Source: Hondaea fermentalgiana (taxonomy: Eukaryota > Sar > Bigyra > Thraustochytrida > Thraustochytriidae). From it: DNA of 64,000 bases. Under the pieces are notes generated by a model that saw only the letters and a program-made list of their open reading frames with translations, was not told the origin of the DNA and searched no databases. Below are positions 16,760-27,934 of this stretch, piece by piece. The translations under genes and the position numbers were made by a program. The stretch is from positions 1-64,000 of the forward strand of contig NPFB01000100.1 of NCBI GenBank assembly GCA_014084085.1, given 5' to 3'. How positions within the stretch are numbered: the stretch's first letter is position 1; each line of letters begins with the position of its first letter.

Positions 16760-19700
16760 TTAGCGCGCGCGCAGGGAACAAAAGACTTCATAAGGTGTGG
16801 ATTTGCGTTTTTCCGCAAAGGCCTCAAGCTTGTCAAAAAACGCGCGGACCTCGCTAACTGCGGTCCGCGCCTGATCAAGATCAGCATCGTCTGCAATCTT
16901 GACGCGAACCAGAGACCGTAAATCATTGGCACTTGCAACCATCTGCCGCCTCGTCTCAAAATCCATCACTGAATCAAGGGGAGAATCGCCGGTCACCGGC
17001 GTGTTCGCCCGTTGATCTGCAGCGGCCGTGTCCTCACTGTATGGCAAAAGCATGCGCGAGAGAGTACCACGAAGAACATTAAGCTCGTGCGCCTTGCGGT
17101 CGAGCTGGTCCAGGAATCGAAGACTCCGCTGAGCCGTGTTACGAATATTGGTGAAATCCTTGCTCGAGTCGATTGGTTTGCGAAGCACGAAGTTAAGCTC
17201 TGCCCAGCGCTTCTCGAGTTTCTTCTTTTCGCGTTTCTCGGCGCGCCTCGCTTCACGTGCTGAGGGAGACTCCTCGAGCTCGACGCTGGCCTCGCCGGAC
17301 GCCTCAAAGTCAAAAGCTTCGGACCCAAGTCCATGACCTGCACCAGAGGGCATCTCACCAGCGCCGCTTCCTCCTCCTCCTCCTCCTCCTCCTCCAGCAC
17401 CACCACTCTCACTCGGGCCTGGATGTTTTGAGTACTCGTTTGACGCGCCTGCACTCCGATCCAAGAGCGCCATGCCGTTTGCAATCTTGGAATTCAGTCT
17501 ACTCAGGACGTTCTTCGGATTACCTGCTCTCTCTTCCGTGGAGGATTGTTGATTCGGAAAAGACGGCGGCGCGGGGGCGACGACGGCAGACTTGCCCTCA
17601 AAATCCTCCGTCTCGCGGCAAGAACCTGGACTTCGCAAGGTCCCCGTGCTTGCCGCACCAAGGCTCTGGGAAAGCTTGATTGGAGGCAAAGAAGGCAAAC
17701 CGGATGAAGTGGACCGAACGGGACTACTGGGCGGGCGCTCAGGGAGATCGACTTCGTCACACGAATCAACATGTTTGACGCCAAGACCCACGGCACTCCT
17801 GACAATCCCGCTCTCGTCTTCGTGTGAGTGAATCAGTGTTCTGTGTTGCCTCCTGCCATTGCGAGGGTGCGAGATGCGGTCACTCAGCTGGTGTTGCTGG
17901 TGCTGGTGCTGGTGCTGATGAGGATATTGCTGCACCTGGTGAGATTGCTTCGAAGGCATCTGCTGCTGGGTCCTGGAATGGTGCACATCGTCGTTGTTGA
18001 CTGCGGTGCCGAATCCAGGCTGCGATTCAGACTTGCTCACGCGCATCATCATCCTGTTTGGAGATATCGGGCCTTGTAAACGTCCTGAATTTGCGTCAGG
18101 AAGATACGCCTCGCTGCTATTCCCAATATGCCCGCTGCTCGTAGTTGTCGTGGGCGCCGTGACGGATGTTTCCTGGGCTGCAGCCGAAGCCGCGGCATGT
18201 TGACGGCTCAACCAAGTGTTGGTCTTCTTCAAACGAGCACGTGCTTGCTGACTCCGCGTACCGTGCGAAACTCGCCCTCGCTGTTTCCCCGCGACGAAAG
18301 CATTGCCCCCACCTGAAACACTTGCATTCGATCCAAGTGAAGGCCCTGCCGGTGGCATACCACTGGCAAGCGGCTTGGTCTGATCCTCGGCGCCGCCTTC
18401 CGTTGCAGGCGTTGCACTTGTCGACGAGACTGGGTCCTTCGTGGGACCTGGACCACTGCTCGGGAGAGTTGTTCCAGAGGCACTTGCCGATGAGACGGGG
18501 GGCATTGATGCGGGCAAATCTGACGAGGCAGACGCAACAACGCCAGACGAGGCTGCACTGCTTGATGATGCAGCGGAATTTCTTGCTTTGCTCTTTCCAC
18601 GTGTGGCTCGTTCCGCACGTTTTGTAAGGGCGCTCTGCCGTAGATACGGATGAGAGCGCTTGACGTGATAGGGTCCTGCTTGGTGACCCGCGAGCGCCGC
18701 CCGACGGCTTGACTTTGAACGTCTGTCGCGATCCAGACCCCCATTGAGACCGACGCTCACCTTTGCCCGGCCAGGACGCCGAATTCCGCTCGGTGCCTGA
18801 TTTGTTGTTGCTGAAGTCGAAGATGAAGAAACTGCTTCTGGAACTTCGTTATTGCTCCGTGGCTTTGCCCTTGAAGAGATACTGCCTCCATCGCTAGCGC
18901 GGCTCTGGTGGCTGCGGGCACTCCCGAGCGATGAGACCCCGATGCGTGGAATTTGGCCTCTGGGGTCGTCCGAAGCCGACGAGCGGTCCCGGGCACTGTT
19001 TGCAGGCCCTGCAGCAGCGTAGGGGTTGCTCAGTTCGATTCGCTTTAGTTCCTCTTCAAGTCGGTGCAAGGGAAACATTTGGCGTCCTGTCACCGGCGAC
19101 GGGAGACCGTATGCGGACACGCGAGCAAGTCCCGGTCCTGAGTTGTTTCCACGATCAAGGTTTCCCTCGGCGGGGCGAGGCACTGCGCTCTGCTCGCCGT
19201 GGATTGAGCGCTGCTGATATGGTTGCGCCTGGCGGGGCAAGTGCTGGCTCGCGTGGACATGAGAATGGTGAAGGTGTTGCTGGTGTAGATGCTGCTGACC
19301 ACCCCCACGCTGTCGAAAGGATCCACTGGTGGGTCGCGAAACATTTCGCGGCGTCGGCGTTCCGGGCGCCATGGGCGCTCCCGTGGGCAGCGACTGGAGC
19401 ATGTGCAAAGATTCGAGGTCGGAAAAGTGAACCTCCAAAGCGCCGTCGACGGTGGACTCTCCGACACCGTTGTCTTCGAGAAGTTTGCGCTGCTCCTCAA
19501 TGATGTCATCACGTACCTGAAGCTGGTCCAGAAGTCGCTGAATAAGCATATCCTTGTATTGAACAGAGCAGCGATGCAACATGCGACTACGCTCGAGCTC
19601 CATGTTCTCCAGCTCGAGCATGCCGATGCGGTACTCGAGCTCCATGAGCTCGCGACGTTCCTCGCTCGTAATGCGCGTTTCCATTTGCGTGCGCAAGGCG

Positions 19701-21932
19701 GCAGAGGCCTTTTCGTTCTCGGCGAGACGTCGTTCGATATCCGCCTTGAGCTGGCTGTTCTTTTGGTTGGCACGCTGAAGCTGCTGCGTCTCGATGCGCG
19801 CAGCACGTACATTTGGCGGCTCAGTGACAATAGAGAGGTCCTGGAGGATCTTTTTCCGGGCGCGTTTGCGTTTGCGAATTCTACGTGACTCCCGTTTGCT
19901 CTCGTCCGCAGAGTCTTCGCCTTCATCGTCAGCCTCGCTGTCCTGTCCGCCGCCACCGACTTCATCTTGAGGGCCCAAAAGTTCTTCGTCTTCCTCTCGC
20001 GAATCGGCTGCGGCTAGAGCATCGCGGCGCTCTTGAATGGCAGCTTTGCGTTGAATGCTGTCTTCCCACCGCTGGATGACCACACGATGCAGCTCCATTT
20101 CGGAGTTGTTGGCGATGTTCTGGGCTTCAATCTCGATCAAAGAACGGCACAGCTGCATACGTTCCTTAAAATTCAGCACGAGCTGCTCGCGGAGAAACGT
20201 CATTTGCTGCTTCTCCACGGCCTTTCGTGCGCCAACATCTTTGCTGTTCAGATTACCTCCCCGCGTTTGATTCTGCTGCCATTGTTGCTGTTGCTGTTGT
20301 TGTTGTTGTTGTTGTTGTTGTTGACCCCCATGCATGGTGGTCATTCGCTGCGGTTGTGAGGGGATAGCTGGCTTTTTCAACTGGTTGCGTAGCGAAGCAA
20401 TTTCGTTCTTGAGCCGGCTGATGAGATTCACGTACTCGGTGACGTGGTAGTCGACGTTGAGCACATTTCGTTCCGCTTGTGTTTTGATGTTTTTGGCGCG
20501 ATTTGCATATTTGAGTGTGTTGAGGGTCTCTTCAATCTGATTTTTGGCGGGCGAGACAGCAGCCACCATGACTGTGCGACAATTGCCGCCCAAAGAGTCT
20601 TTCAGAAGTCGAGTTAGCTTTGAGTCCCGGTATGGGACGAAAGCACCTTTGCCTCCCTCACGAAGTGCGTTAATACAGTTTCCAAGAGCCAGAAGCGACC
20701 GATTAATGTTTGCGCCCTCGAGCAGTCGCACCCCGCGATTCTGCGTGACCGAGGCGCGCTCGGAACCGGCCAAATCAATGAGCGAAAGCTTTCCAAGCGT
20801 GACATTGGAGACCGCCACTGCATTCGCATTCAGTCCGTTGTCACGTCTCTCGACAGTAATTTGTAGCACAGCATGCGAACGACTCGACGCTTGGTTTGCT
20901 GCAGTGCCTTCCGTCGTGCGGCGCGCGTTGCCCTTGCGCAGAAGTGCCATAACATCTGCAGCAGATGTCGCCTCTACCTCGGAAAGACCCGTCACCGTGG
21001 GGCCCTTGACGGGATCTTCGCGCAGGTCGAGATACTCCGAAGATGGCGTGAGCAAGTCACGAATCATCTCGTTGTACACCTCGAGAAAAGAGCACGTTAC
21101 ACGGTATGAGCGGCCCATTGGCCCAGTGCTCCCACTGGCCGGTGTCTCGCTCTTTTCCTCCTTGGATTCAACCGACTTGTCGACATCGCCCTCATCCTCA
21201 GGGTCCTCGCTTTCGGGCGCCGTCTCTGGCGAGTCAGGCCGTTCTCGAGTTGAGCGAGAGCGAGTCGAGGTGTTTCCTGCCGTGTTTTCCTGTACGTGCT
21301 GCGCGGCCGCGCGCTTGATGTTGGTTTCGATTTTGTTAAAGAGATCCTGGAGCGTCAAAAGCATAATGCCCGGCACGTTGGTTGACCCTGATTTTGTAAC
21401 ATTCTCGCTCTCCCCTGCTGGCGCGGCGGCGGCTCCGCCAAGCATGGTATGCGTTTTACCCGCGCCTGTGGCCCCGTATGCAAACACGGTTGCATTGTAC
21501 CCGATGACGACACCATCAATGAGGAATCGAGTGGTGTGGTTGTACACGGTTTTTGTTGGCGTTTCCGGTCCAAAAGCAAAATCAAAAGCATATCGCTTCT
21601 CCTTTGAGCGGTGTTTGCGAAGGACATCTTGGCGCTGTCGCTTCTTGCCAGAGTCAGAACGGTCCATGACGACAATCATGCGATCGTCCACCACCTTGAC
21701 TACGTTACGCGTGGCGCCGCGCTCTTTGCTGTTCATTGGTCTGACACGAACAGCAACGAGAACGTTTGACTTCCCAGCCCACATTTCTTCGATTTGTTTC
21801 TCGGCAGTGTCTAGGTCCACGTCTTCCTCTCCACATGGCGTCAACATTGCAGACGCCGGCCTGCGCAATACTGCGGCTTGTCTTGCTTCACGGTCTTCGG
21901 GCCCAAGTCCTCCCTCCTCCTCTTCCTCCTCA

Positions 21933-21968
<36 letters not shown>

Positions 21969-23260
21969 TCGTCGTCGTCGTCGTCATCATCGTCATCGTC
22001 GTCATCATCTTCGACCTCATCATCCACTTCACCCTCGTCGTCATCCTCGTCGTCGAGATCACCTGCCCTGCTCGTACTTGCTTCGGCTTCAGCTTCGGTT
22101 TCGACTTCGATCCCCGCTTTGGCTTCATCGTCGTCGTCGTCGTCGTCGTCGCCCTCGAATTGTGTAAGGCGACCGTCTGCACCATCGTCGCGATCATCTC
22201 CCTCCGTAGCCGTCGAAGCGGCACATGAAAAAGTTTCGAGTCGATCTTGCTTTTGTTCCGCATCAAAAGGCCAAGAAGAATCAGCACCTTGGCCATCATC
22301 CTCCAAACTCACCGTTCCAGGGCAGACATCGGCGCTTGCCACAGAGAGACCATCGTCCGTGTCAGGTTTGTGTGCGCCGTCGTCGCAGGTTGTAGGTCGT
22401 TTTGCAGGGATGCGACCGCACCTCGCGGGGTGCGGATGCTTTCGTGCAGGTTCTTCGCGACCCATTTCGTCTCCCTCGTGGCGATTTTCTGGGCCTTCAA
22501 TCTTTTCGGGGCGTTTGCCTTCGACTGCATCACTATCGTTGTCGGCAACAAAATCTTCAACTGTTTGTTGATCCGTCTCCTTGGACTCGGAGCGTTTGCT
22601 CTCGGACTCTTTGGTCCACGCTCTGCCAGAAACTGGTCTGAGCGCCTTGGCCGGCTGCGGCATGCCGTTTCCTGATCGTTTTCCCTTTGTTTTGGCAATC
22701 TTTTTCACAGATGCCATCTTCCGGAGATCAATGGCCTTGCCGATGTTAGTCTCGCCGCTGCTCGCGTAGTCATCGAGGCAGTCATCAAGACGATCATCGA
22801 GGCGATCGTCAGCAAGCGAGTGGCCGTTGTCAACGTCATCGACAGTCGGCATTGCGCGCTCGTGTACGTCCCCAGGCAAGTGTCCTTCGGCGCTGACCCT
22901 TCCGCGTTCGTTCTCGTCGGTATCAAGGCCCACGCGCGCGTTGTTTGCCACGTCGGCGTGGTCCTCGCCCCCGTTGCTGTTGTTGTTGTTGCTGCTGCTG
23001 TTGCTGGTGTTGCCCTGAAAGAGCACCTCGCCCAGCCGCGCCAGCATTGCTTCAACACCGGACGCCGCTTTTCGCGGCGTCGCGTACCCGCGGTGCCGCC
23101 TCCGCTTCCTCCGAATTTGGGGGGAGCGGGGCCTCGCAGCGCGTGCGCTCGGGGCCGTCTGCCTCGCCTCGCCTCGCCCCGCCTCGTCCTCGCCGCTTAC
23201 CTGGCGGGTGCTCTCAAGCCGCGCATGGTCCACCTCGAGCGCTCTCGGTCGGGGGTGCAT
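16760..23260 (-). CDS. very large kinesin-8 (KIF18/KIF19-like) motor protein
   Basis: 2166 aa if ATG 23260 is used; ATG 23047 (2095 aa) is an alternative. The frame stays open further upstream, but that part overlaps the next gene. The N-terminal 490 residues are disordered and acidic, with a long Asp/Glu run. The motor domain spans about 497-950: VRVRP, P-loop GATGAGKTHT, NQASSRSH, DLAGSER, YRDSKLTRLLKDSLGGN. The kinesin-8-type neck KYANRAKNIKTQAERNVLNVDYHVTEYV follows. An acidic insert of about 50 residues interrupts the motor between the P-loop and switch regions. Poly-Gln, coiled coil (about 1010-1240) and a long Ser/His/Gln-rich tail follow. Kinesin-8 motors walk to plus ends and control microtubule or cilium length. 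Domain call firm; exact start and exact subfamily less so. Confidence 0.92.
20283..20323 (-). repeat. CAA/CAG run encoding poly-Gln in kinesin-8
   Basis: In-frame trinucleotide repeat (TTG/CTG on the + strand) giving about 14 Gln just after the motor neck; likely length-variable between strains. Confidence 0.9.
21910..22020 (-). repeat. GAC/GAT/GAG run encoding poly-Asp/Glu in kinesin-8
   Basis: In-frame trinucleotide tract giving more than 30 consecutive acidic residues before the motor domain. On the opposite strand the same tract reads as poly-Ser, creating a false 675-codon open frame. Confidence 0.9.
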
Positions 23261-23620
23261 CGCAGGAGTTACTATCGCGTTTGGCTTGAAACTAACTGAT
23301 AAGTGTTGGTAAAGAAGAGTAAAGTTCGTTGTAGGATACACCCCGTGTGCGCCGCTCAACGAACACATCGCTGCGCCCCGTGGCCCACTCTCGATCTCGA
23401 GAAACGAAGAGGCCTGTCTGGCCGAGTTTCTACCTGGCGCACAACCAGGAAGACAGTCAGACGGACAGACGCCGCCGGTGTCGATCGTATCCTGACCGGC
23501 ATGGCGTGAGGCAGTCGCCGCAGACGAGAAGGTCGGTCGGTGCGTAGGCGGGTTCTCATCCTGGTAAAGAGGACGAATTTGCCGCAAAGTGCTGCTGATC
23601 GCGAGAGATCTAAAAAGTAG
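23261..23620. promoter_or_regulatory. divergent promoter, kinesin-8 / RCC1-filamin genes
   Basis: 360 bp between two divergent ATGs. The kinesin frame remains open across it, so it could instead be coding in part. No clear TATA element; A/G-rich stretches at 23300-23330. Confidence 0.4.
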
Positions 23621-26600
23621 ATGCCGTCGCACAGAAGCCCGGGCCTCGGCGCGGCCAAACGGCCGCGAAGTGCTCACATGACGACAACGCGCACGATGCC
23701 GTCGACTCCTCTTCAAAATCTCAAGGGACACAGTATGGAACCTGCACACGTATCGGCAGTTGCACGGTCGCCAGTGATCGCAATTGGAACGAGCCGGCAA
23801 ACAAGCAATCACCGCCATCCTGTTCATCCTGAATCGCCATCTCGAGCCGTCTTGCGTCCACGAAGTGCGTTTCCAGGCAAGTCTTCCGCTTGCGAAAGAA
23901 GCGAAGCAAACGAAGCTTTTCTCTTTCGCCAGCGCATGAGCGCACACGCGTCAGCGACATCTGCGCATCGCAGATCAAAGGTCAGCAGGCCAGAAAGTGC
24001 GCCATTGAGGGACCGTAGGGCCTCGCAAAGCTCCTTTTTATCTCGAGGCCAGCAGTACGCGCGATCACAACATCGCGATGAAGAAACCGCCGGCTCGAGA
24101 CTCACGCAATATCTGGCAAGTTTGGAACTCCGTTCGGTGAGCTCACCCTCCTCATCTCTGCGACCAGCGACAAATTCCTCCAATTCGAAAACGAGCAGCG
24201 ATCCAGAGACTTCTTCTATTTCTCCAAAAATACCCTTGTATACTTGGGGGTCAAACTATTACGGTCAATGCTCGGGAACTGCCGGCAAAGACGTGACATC
24301 GCCTCGATCTTGCGATCATATTCTGGAGGACGCCGATGTTGGTGGAGCTGGCACAAACGACTGCGTAGATCGTATTTACTGCAGCGACAAATACACCGTT
24401 GCAGTTTGCGCGGGTGGTGGTAAGGTTGTCTGTTGGGGTAAACCGTTTGGCGTGCAGACCGACGGAACGGTGCTCAAGGTGCCTTCTGCGATTGTTATGG
24501 GAATTCCGAGGGTTACAGAACTTTCCTGTGGACAAGATCACGCAGTAGCCCTACTCGAAGGGGGTCTACTTGTGGGGTGGGGATCTCAGGCTTCTGGTGC
24601 GCTCGGGCCATTGGACTCGCTTGCTCAGCCTTCGGGGCCTGCGATGGCCGTCCCGCTTCATCGTTTCATGGAAGTTGCTCCCCGCATCGTGGGCGTACGT
24701 TGCGGAGCACGATTCACGCTGGTGCTGACAAACCATGGGGATATTTATGGGGCCGGCGACAATGAATTCGGCCAGCTTGGCGCAGACAAGGCTTCGAAAC
24801 CTACGTGCTTTGCGCCTGTACGAATGGAACTTCCTCTCTCCACTCGTCCTCCTCAAGAGGGCTCAACGATAAAGCAACTTGCGTGTGGAGACCGACATGC
24901 GCTCGTGCTGACACATGATGGCCTCATCTGGGCCACCGGTTTGTCAGGATGTAGATCCATTGCAGACGAAGAACGCGGAGAACTTCGAGATATTTCGTCG
25001 CAGCCGCAGGCGCTTGGGATCGACGTCAAGACAAAAGTAGTGAGCATTGATGCTGCAGGACACTGGAGCTGCGCGACCCTTGGAGATGGTGGGGTCTTTG
25101 CCTGGGACGCAGCATGTAGCTCGCCAATACCACTTCGCACGATGCGAGACAAAGGAGCGAGCATGAGACAGGCCGTAATTACGTCATCAGGGTCTGTCGT
25201 GGCCGTCTCGTATGCATGCAACGTTTATGAGTGGACAAATATCCGTGCCGCTCGTGAGCCTTTGGTGCGTAGCCAATTCGCTTCGCAAGGTGTCAAAGTA
25301 AATTTTGTTGCAGCAGGAGGAGAGCATTTTGCCGCAGCACGACTCGAACATCCCGGTCTTCGAACTTTCCGTTTTGACCCTCGCCCCGTAGAAGCGACCG
25401 TACCATGTGCGCGAGTCAGTATCGTTTGGGGAGGCGGAATCTCAAAGGCAGTGGCGTCTCGTCGGGCAAGTGGTCAAAATGAATTTCAGATTCAGCTAAA
25501 GTCGAAGGAAGGGAAAATATTTACGCCCCGTGCGGAAGCGGACGCGCCTGAAATCCATGCTGGGCTGTGGAAGGATGCAGCCTGTGCTCATCGCATTGCA
25601 GACGCTGATATTCGTGTTCGGCACATTGGCAAAGGTCGTTACATGGTGAGTTATGGCGCTACTCAAGCCGGTGAAATGTATATGTCAGTTCGTCTAGGGG
25701 GTGTTCACGTGGGCAAGAGCCCGTACAAGTTAACGAACTCGCCGGGGCCGCTTCACGTTGCGTCTTGCGTATGCTCTTTTGTTGACGCGCAACGAACTAT
25801 TTGTATCGAGGAGCGGGATTGTTTTGGAAATCGAGTTCGGCGGCCCGAAACAGGCAGAGCTTGGACGGTTCAAGCCTATGATGCGGACCGGGACACGATG
25901 CTTTGGAGAGGCTTGCCCGGAGCAAGAATTCCTCTTCTTCCAGGTCTCTCGCACATTGAGGTCTTGCACAATGACTCGCAGACAGTACTACAGTGCCAAG
26001 GAGGAACGCTAAATCAGCACTCTGACAATTCCTCCTTTTGCAGTCAGTACCAGCCGACGCTGCAAGATCACATTCTATTGGAAGGTGGAGAAGCCGTGAT
26101 CCGCTGGGTTCGCCCCCTCGAATGTAGAGGCGTGCTTCGCATTTCTTTTACCTTTCGAGACGGACAGCGTTCTATCGTTGACGTTGCAGTGCGCGAAGGC
26201 ATGGAACAAGCGCATTTCACAGTTCCCGCGATCTCTGGTGGCTTTGCTGTCTCCTGCGAGCTTTACACAATGATTCTTCAACGCGAGACTGCGTTTCCTT
26301 TCATGAAGTCTGTGCCGATTGTCCGCATCTTGTCTCAAAGTGCGCAAAGCTTTGCGACCAAGCGATCTTTAGGAGCGAGCGAGCGTATACGCTCTGGTTT
26401 TTTCTTTTGCAAAGAGTTGCAGACTGACCTGAGCAGTTCTGCAGGCAAGGATGCGTCCGCGATCGAAGTTAATCCCGTTGCGGATCCATACCTAAAGGCT
26501 ATCGTCGAAGAATCAAATGCGCTGTGCAAACATCTTCCTCCTGCAGCCCATGTATTGCGAGCAAAAGCTCTTGCGGGGATCGTCGCCGACTGGTCGCAGG

Positions 26601-26923
26601 AATCGATTTCAGGGAAGCACACGACAGCGAAATCGCGCGAGGCCTTGAAAGCAGGAAACGAATTATATCTGGGTAAAGTGTTGCAGGAGGCAATGCATAT
26701 TCTAAATCAAGGCGAACGAACGTGCCTTCGCGCCGTGCTTTTCAAGTATCTTTGCGACGAGAACAGTCTCACATGTGCGATGACTGCCGCGGGAGACTGT
26801 TGCATCGGACCAAGCGCAACGCGTTTCTCTCTTACTCGGCCCAGCCTCCGTCCACCTCATGTTCAAGTCTTTGCGCACCACAAACAGGAAAAGGAAGAAG
26901 AAGAATCAATCAAGACAGAATGA
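23621..26923 (+). CDS. RCC1-repeat protein with filamin-type Ig repeat
   Basis: 1100 aa. Residues 1-200 are basic, Ser-rich and probably disordered. Residues about 205-560 carry RCC1 blades: YTWGSNYYGQC, VTELSCGQDHAVALLEGG, GVRCGARFTLVLTNHGDIYGAG then DNEFGQLG, and IKQLACGDRHALVLTHDGLI. RCC1 propellers bind proteins or chromatin and sometimes act as exchange factors. Residues about 590-710 look like a filamin/ABP280 Ig repeat: IGKGRYMVSYGATQAGEMYM then GVHVGKSPYKLTNSPGP. A second, more divergent Ig-like stretch may follow (DCFGNRVRRPETGRAW). The last about 250 residues are unassigned, with a polar helical segment near 950-1040 and an EEEE tail. No signal peptide or membrane helix. RCC1 plus filamin is an unusual pair. 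Function unknown; a cytoskeletal scaffold is a reasonable guess. ATG 23621 is the first in frame. Confidence 0.85.
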   Translation: MPSHRSPGLGAAKRPRSAHMTTTRTMPSTPLQNLKGHSMEPAHVSAVARSPVIAIGTSRQTSNHRHPVHPESPSRAVLRPRSAFPGKSSACERSEANEAFLFRQRMSAHASATSAHRRSKVSRPESAPLRDRRASQSSFLSRGQQYARSQHRDEETAGSRLTQYLASLELRSVSSPSSSLRPATNSSNSKTSSDPETSSISPKIPLYTWGSNYYGQCSGTAGKDVTSPRSCDHILEDADVGGAGTNDCVDRIYCSDKYTVAVCAGGGKVVCWGKPFGVQTDGTVLKVPSAIVMGIPRVTELSCGQDHAVALLEGGLLVGWGSQASGALGPLDSLAQPSGPAMAVPLHRFMEVAPRIVGVRCGARFTLVLTNHGDIYGAGDNEFGQLGADKASKPTCFAPVRMELPLSTRPPQEGSTIKQLACGDRHALVLTHDGLIWATGLSGCRSIADEERGELRDISSQPQALGIDVKTKVVSIDAAGHWSCATLGDGGVFAWDAACSSPIPLRTMRDKGASMRQAVITSSGSVVAVSYACNVYEWTNIRAAREPLVRSQFASQGVKVNFVAAGGEHFAAARLEHPGLRTFRFDPRPVEATVPCARVSIVWGGGISKAVASRRASGQNEFQIQLKSKEGKIFTPRAEADAPEIHAGLWKDAACAHRIADADIRVRHIGKGRYMVSYGATQAGEMYMSVRLGGVHVGKSPYKLTNSPGPLHVASCVCSFVDAQRTICIEERDCFGNRVRRPETGRAWTVQAYDADRDTMLWRGLPGARIPLLPGLSHIEVLHNDSQTVLQCQGGTLNQHSDNSSFCSQYQPTLQDHILLEGGEAVIRWVRPLECRGVLRISFTFRDGQRSIVDVAVREGMEQAHFTVPAISGGFAVSCELYTMILQRETAFPFMKSVPIVRILSQSAQSFATKRSLGASERIRSGFFFCKELQTDLSSSAGKDASAIEVNPVADPYLKAIVEESNALCKHLPPAAHVLRAKALAGIVADWSQESISGKHTTAKSREALKAGNELYLGKVLQEAMHILNQGERTCLRAVLFKYLCDENSLTCAMTAAGDCCIGPSATRFSLTRPSLRPPHVQVFAHHKQEKEEEESIKTE

Positions 26924-27013
26924 AAGTCGTAGATACGACGTTGCGGAGCCAGCAAGGAAAAGAAACAAATTTCGTCCCCGAACGTAAGTTGGAAAATGGT
27001 TAAATCAGGTTTT

Positions 27014-27834
27014 CTACTTCTTGTCATCATCGGCGCCCTCGCCATCTTCTAATGGAATGTCCTTGATGGACGATTCGTCATTGTCCAGATCGAGGCCGAG
27101 AAGCTCGAGACGCTCCCGGCGACGGTCGTCCTTGTTGAGCGCGATGCGCTTGCGCATCTTGCGGACAGATCCGTCCTTGACGGTGAACGAGGCGATGGAC
27201 AAGTCGCGCACGTAATAGAGCTTGGAGCGGCGCACCCGCTTGCGCGCGCGATGCAGAAAGGCCTCTTCAACGACGCGAATCTCTTGAATGAGAGGCGAGT
27301 ACAGAGGCATGATAAACTCGACGGGAGTGCCACCAATGGTGCACAGGACGCGAAAGGAGGTAGAGAGGCGGTTACGGTGGATACCCAGGACCATGCCACG
27401 CACGCGCGTCGAGCGCTCGCTCTGCGTGCTGACCTTGTACACGATTTCGATGGCATCACCAGACCTGAAGAAGGGCAAGTCGCGCTCCTTCTCGAGCTCG
27501 AGCATGCGCTCCGTGTTAAGCTGATGCAGGAGCGAGCCTGCCACCTTGTGCGGTGCCTTCTGTTTGACCCACGTGTACGGCTTTGTGGTGGGCGAGGCCG
27601 GCAAGTTACGCTCGTGCGCGAGCGGGGCAGGCGCTCCGACGCCTCCCGCAGGGCCGAACCTGTTGAGCACGGGCTTGCGCACCACGAGGGGCGGCTTGTC
27701 CTGCTTCATGTAGGCGATCTCCTTTTTCCCGCTCCGCTGGAACTCCTTGCTCGTCGACAGCCACCGCGCGCGGGCGGCGCTGCTGCCGGCCAGCTGCTGC
27801 AGCTGCTGCGTCGCGGCGGTCTGCGCCGCCACAT
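27014..27834 (-). CDS. MRPL19: mitochondrial ribosomal protein bL19m (5' end in assembly gap)
   Basis: About 273 codons are visible; the start codon is missing in the N run. The N-terminal part before the domain (AGSSAARARWLSTSKEF) has the Arg/Ser/Ala composition of a mitochondrial targeting peptide. The L19 domain shows GDAIEIVYKVSTQSERSTRV, then RGMVLGIHRNRLSTSFRVL, GGTPVEFIMPLYSPLIQEIR and RRSKLYYVRDLSIASF. It is a component of the large mitoribosomal subunit near the bridge to the small subunit. An acidic C-terminal tail (DLDNDESSIKD...EDGEGADDDKK) extends beyond bacterial L19. The first readable codon is GTG preceded by an incomplete codon, so the frame enters from the gap or from an intron there. 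Converges on the RCC1-filamin gene with 90 bp between stop codons. Confidence 0.9.
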
Positions 27835-27934
27835 NNNNNNNNNNNNNNNNNNNNNNNNNNNNNNNNNNNNNNNNNNNNNNNNNNNNNNNNNNNNNNNNNN
27901 NNNNNNNNNNNNNNNNNNNNNNNNNNNNNNNNNN
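27835..27934. other. assembly gap (100 N)
   Basis: Exactly 100 unknown bases, the usual placeholder for a scaffold gap of unknown size. It interrupts the 5' end of the MRPL19 gene. Flanking sequence is very GC-rich. Confidence 0.98.

Noticed and set aside
20544..22571. 675-codon open frame on the + strand
   Set aside because: Antisense to the kinesin-8 motor domain; its long poly-Ser run is the mirror of the poly-Asp codons and it has no domain features.
23261..23947. N-terminal extension of kinesin-8 to 23947
   Set aside because: It would overlap the RCC1-filamin coding sequence by over 300 bp, and the residues look like non-coding translation.
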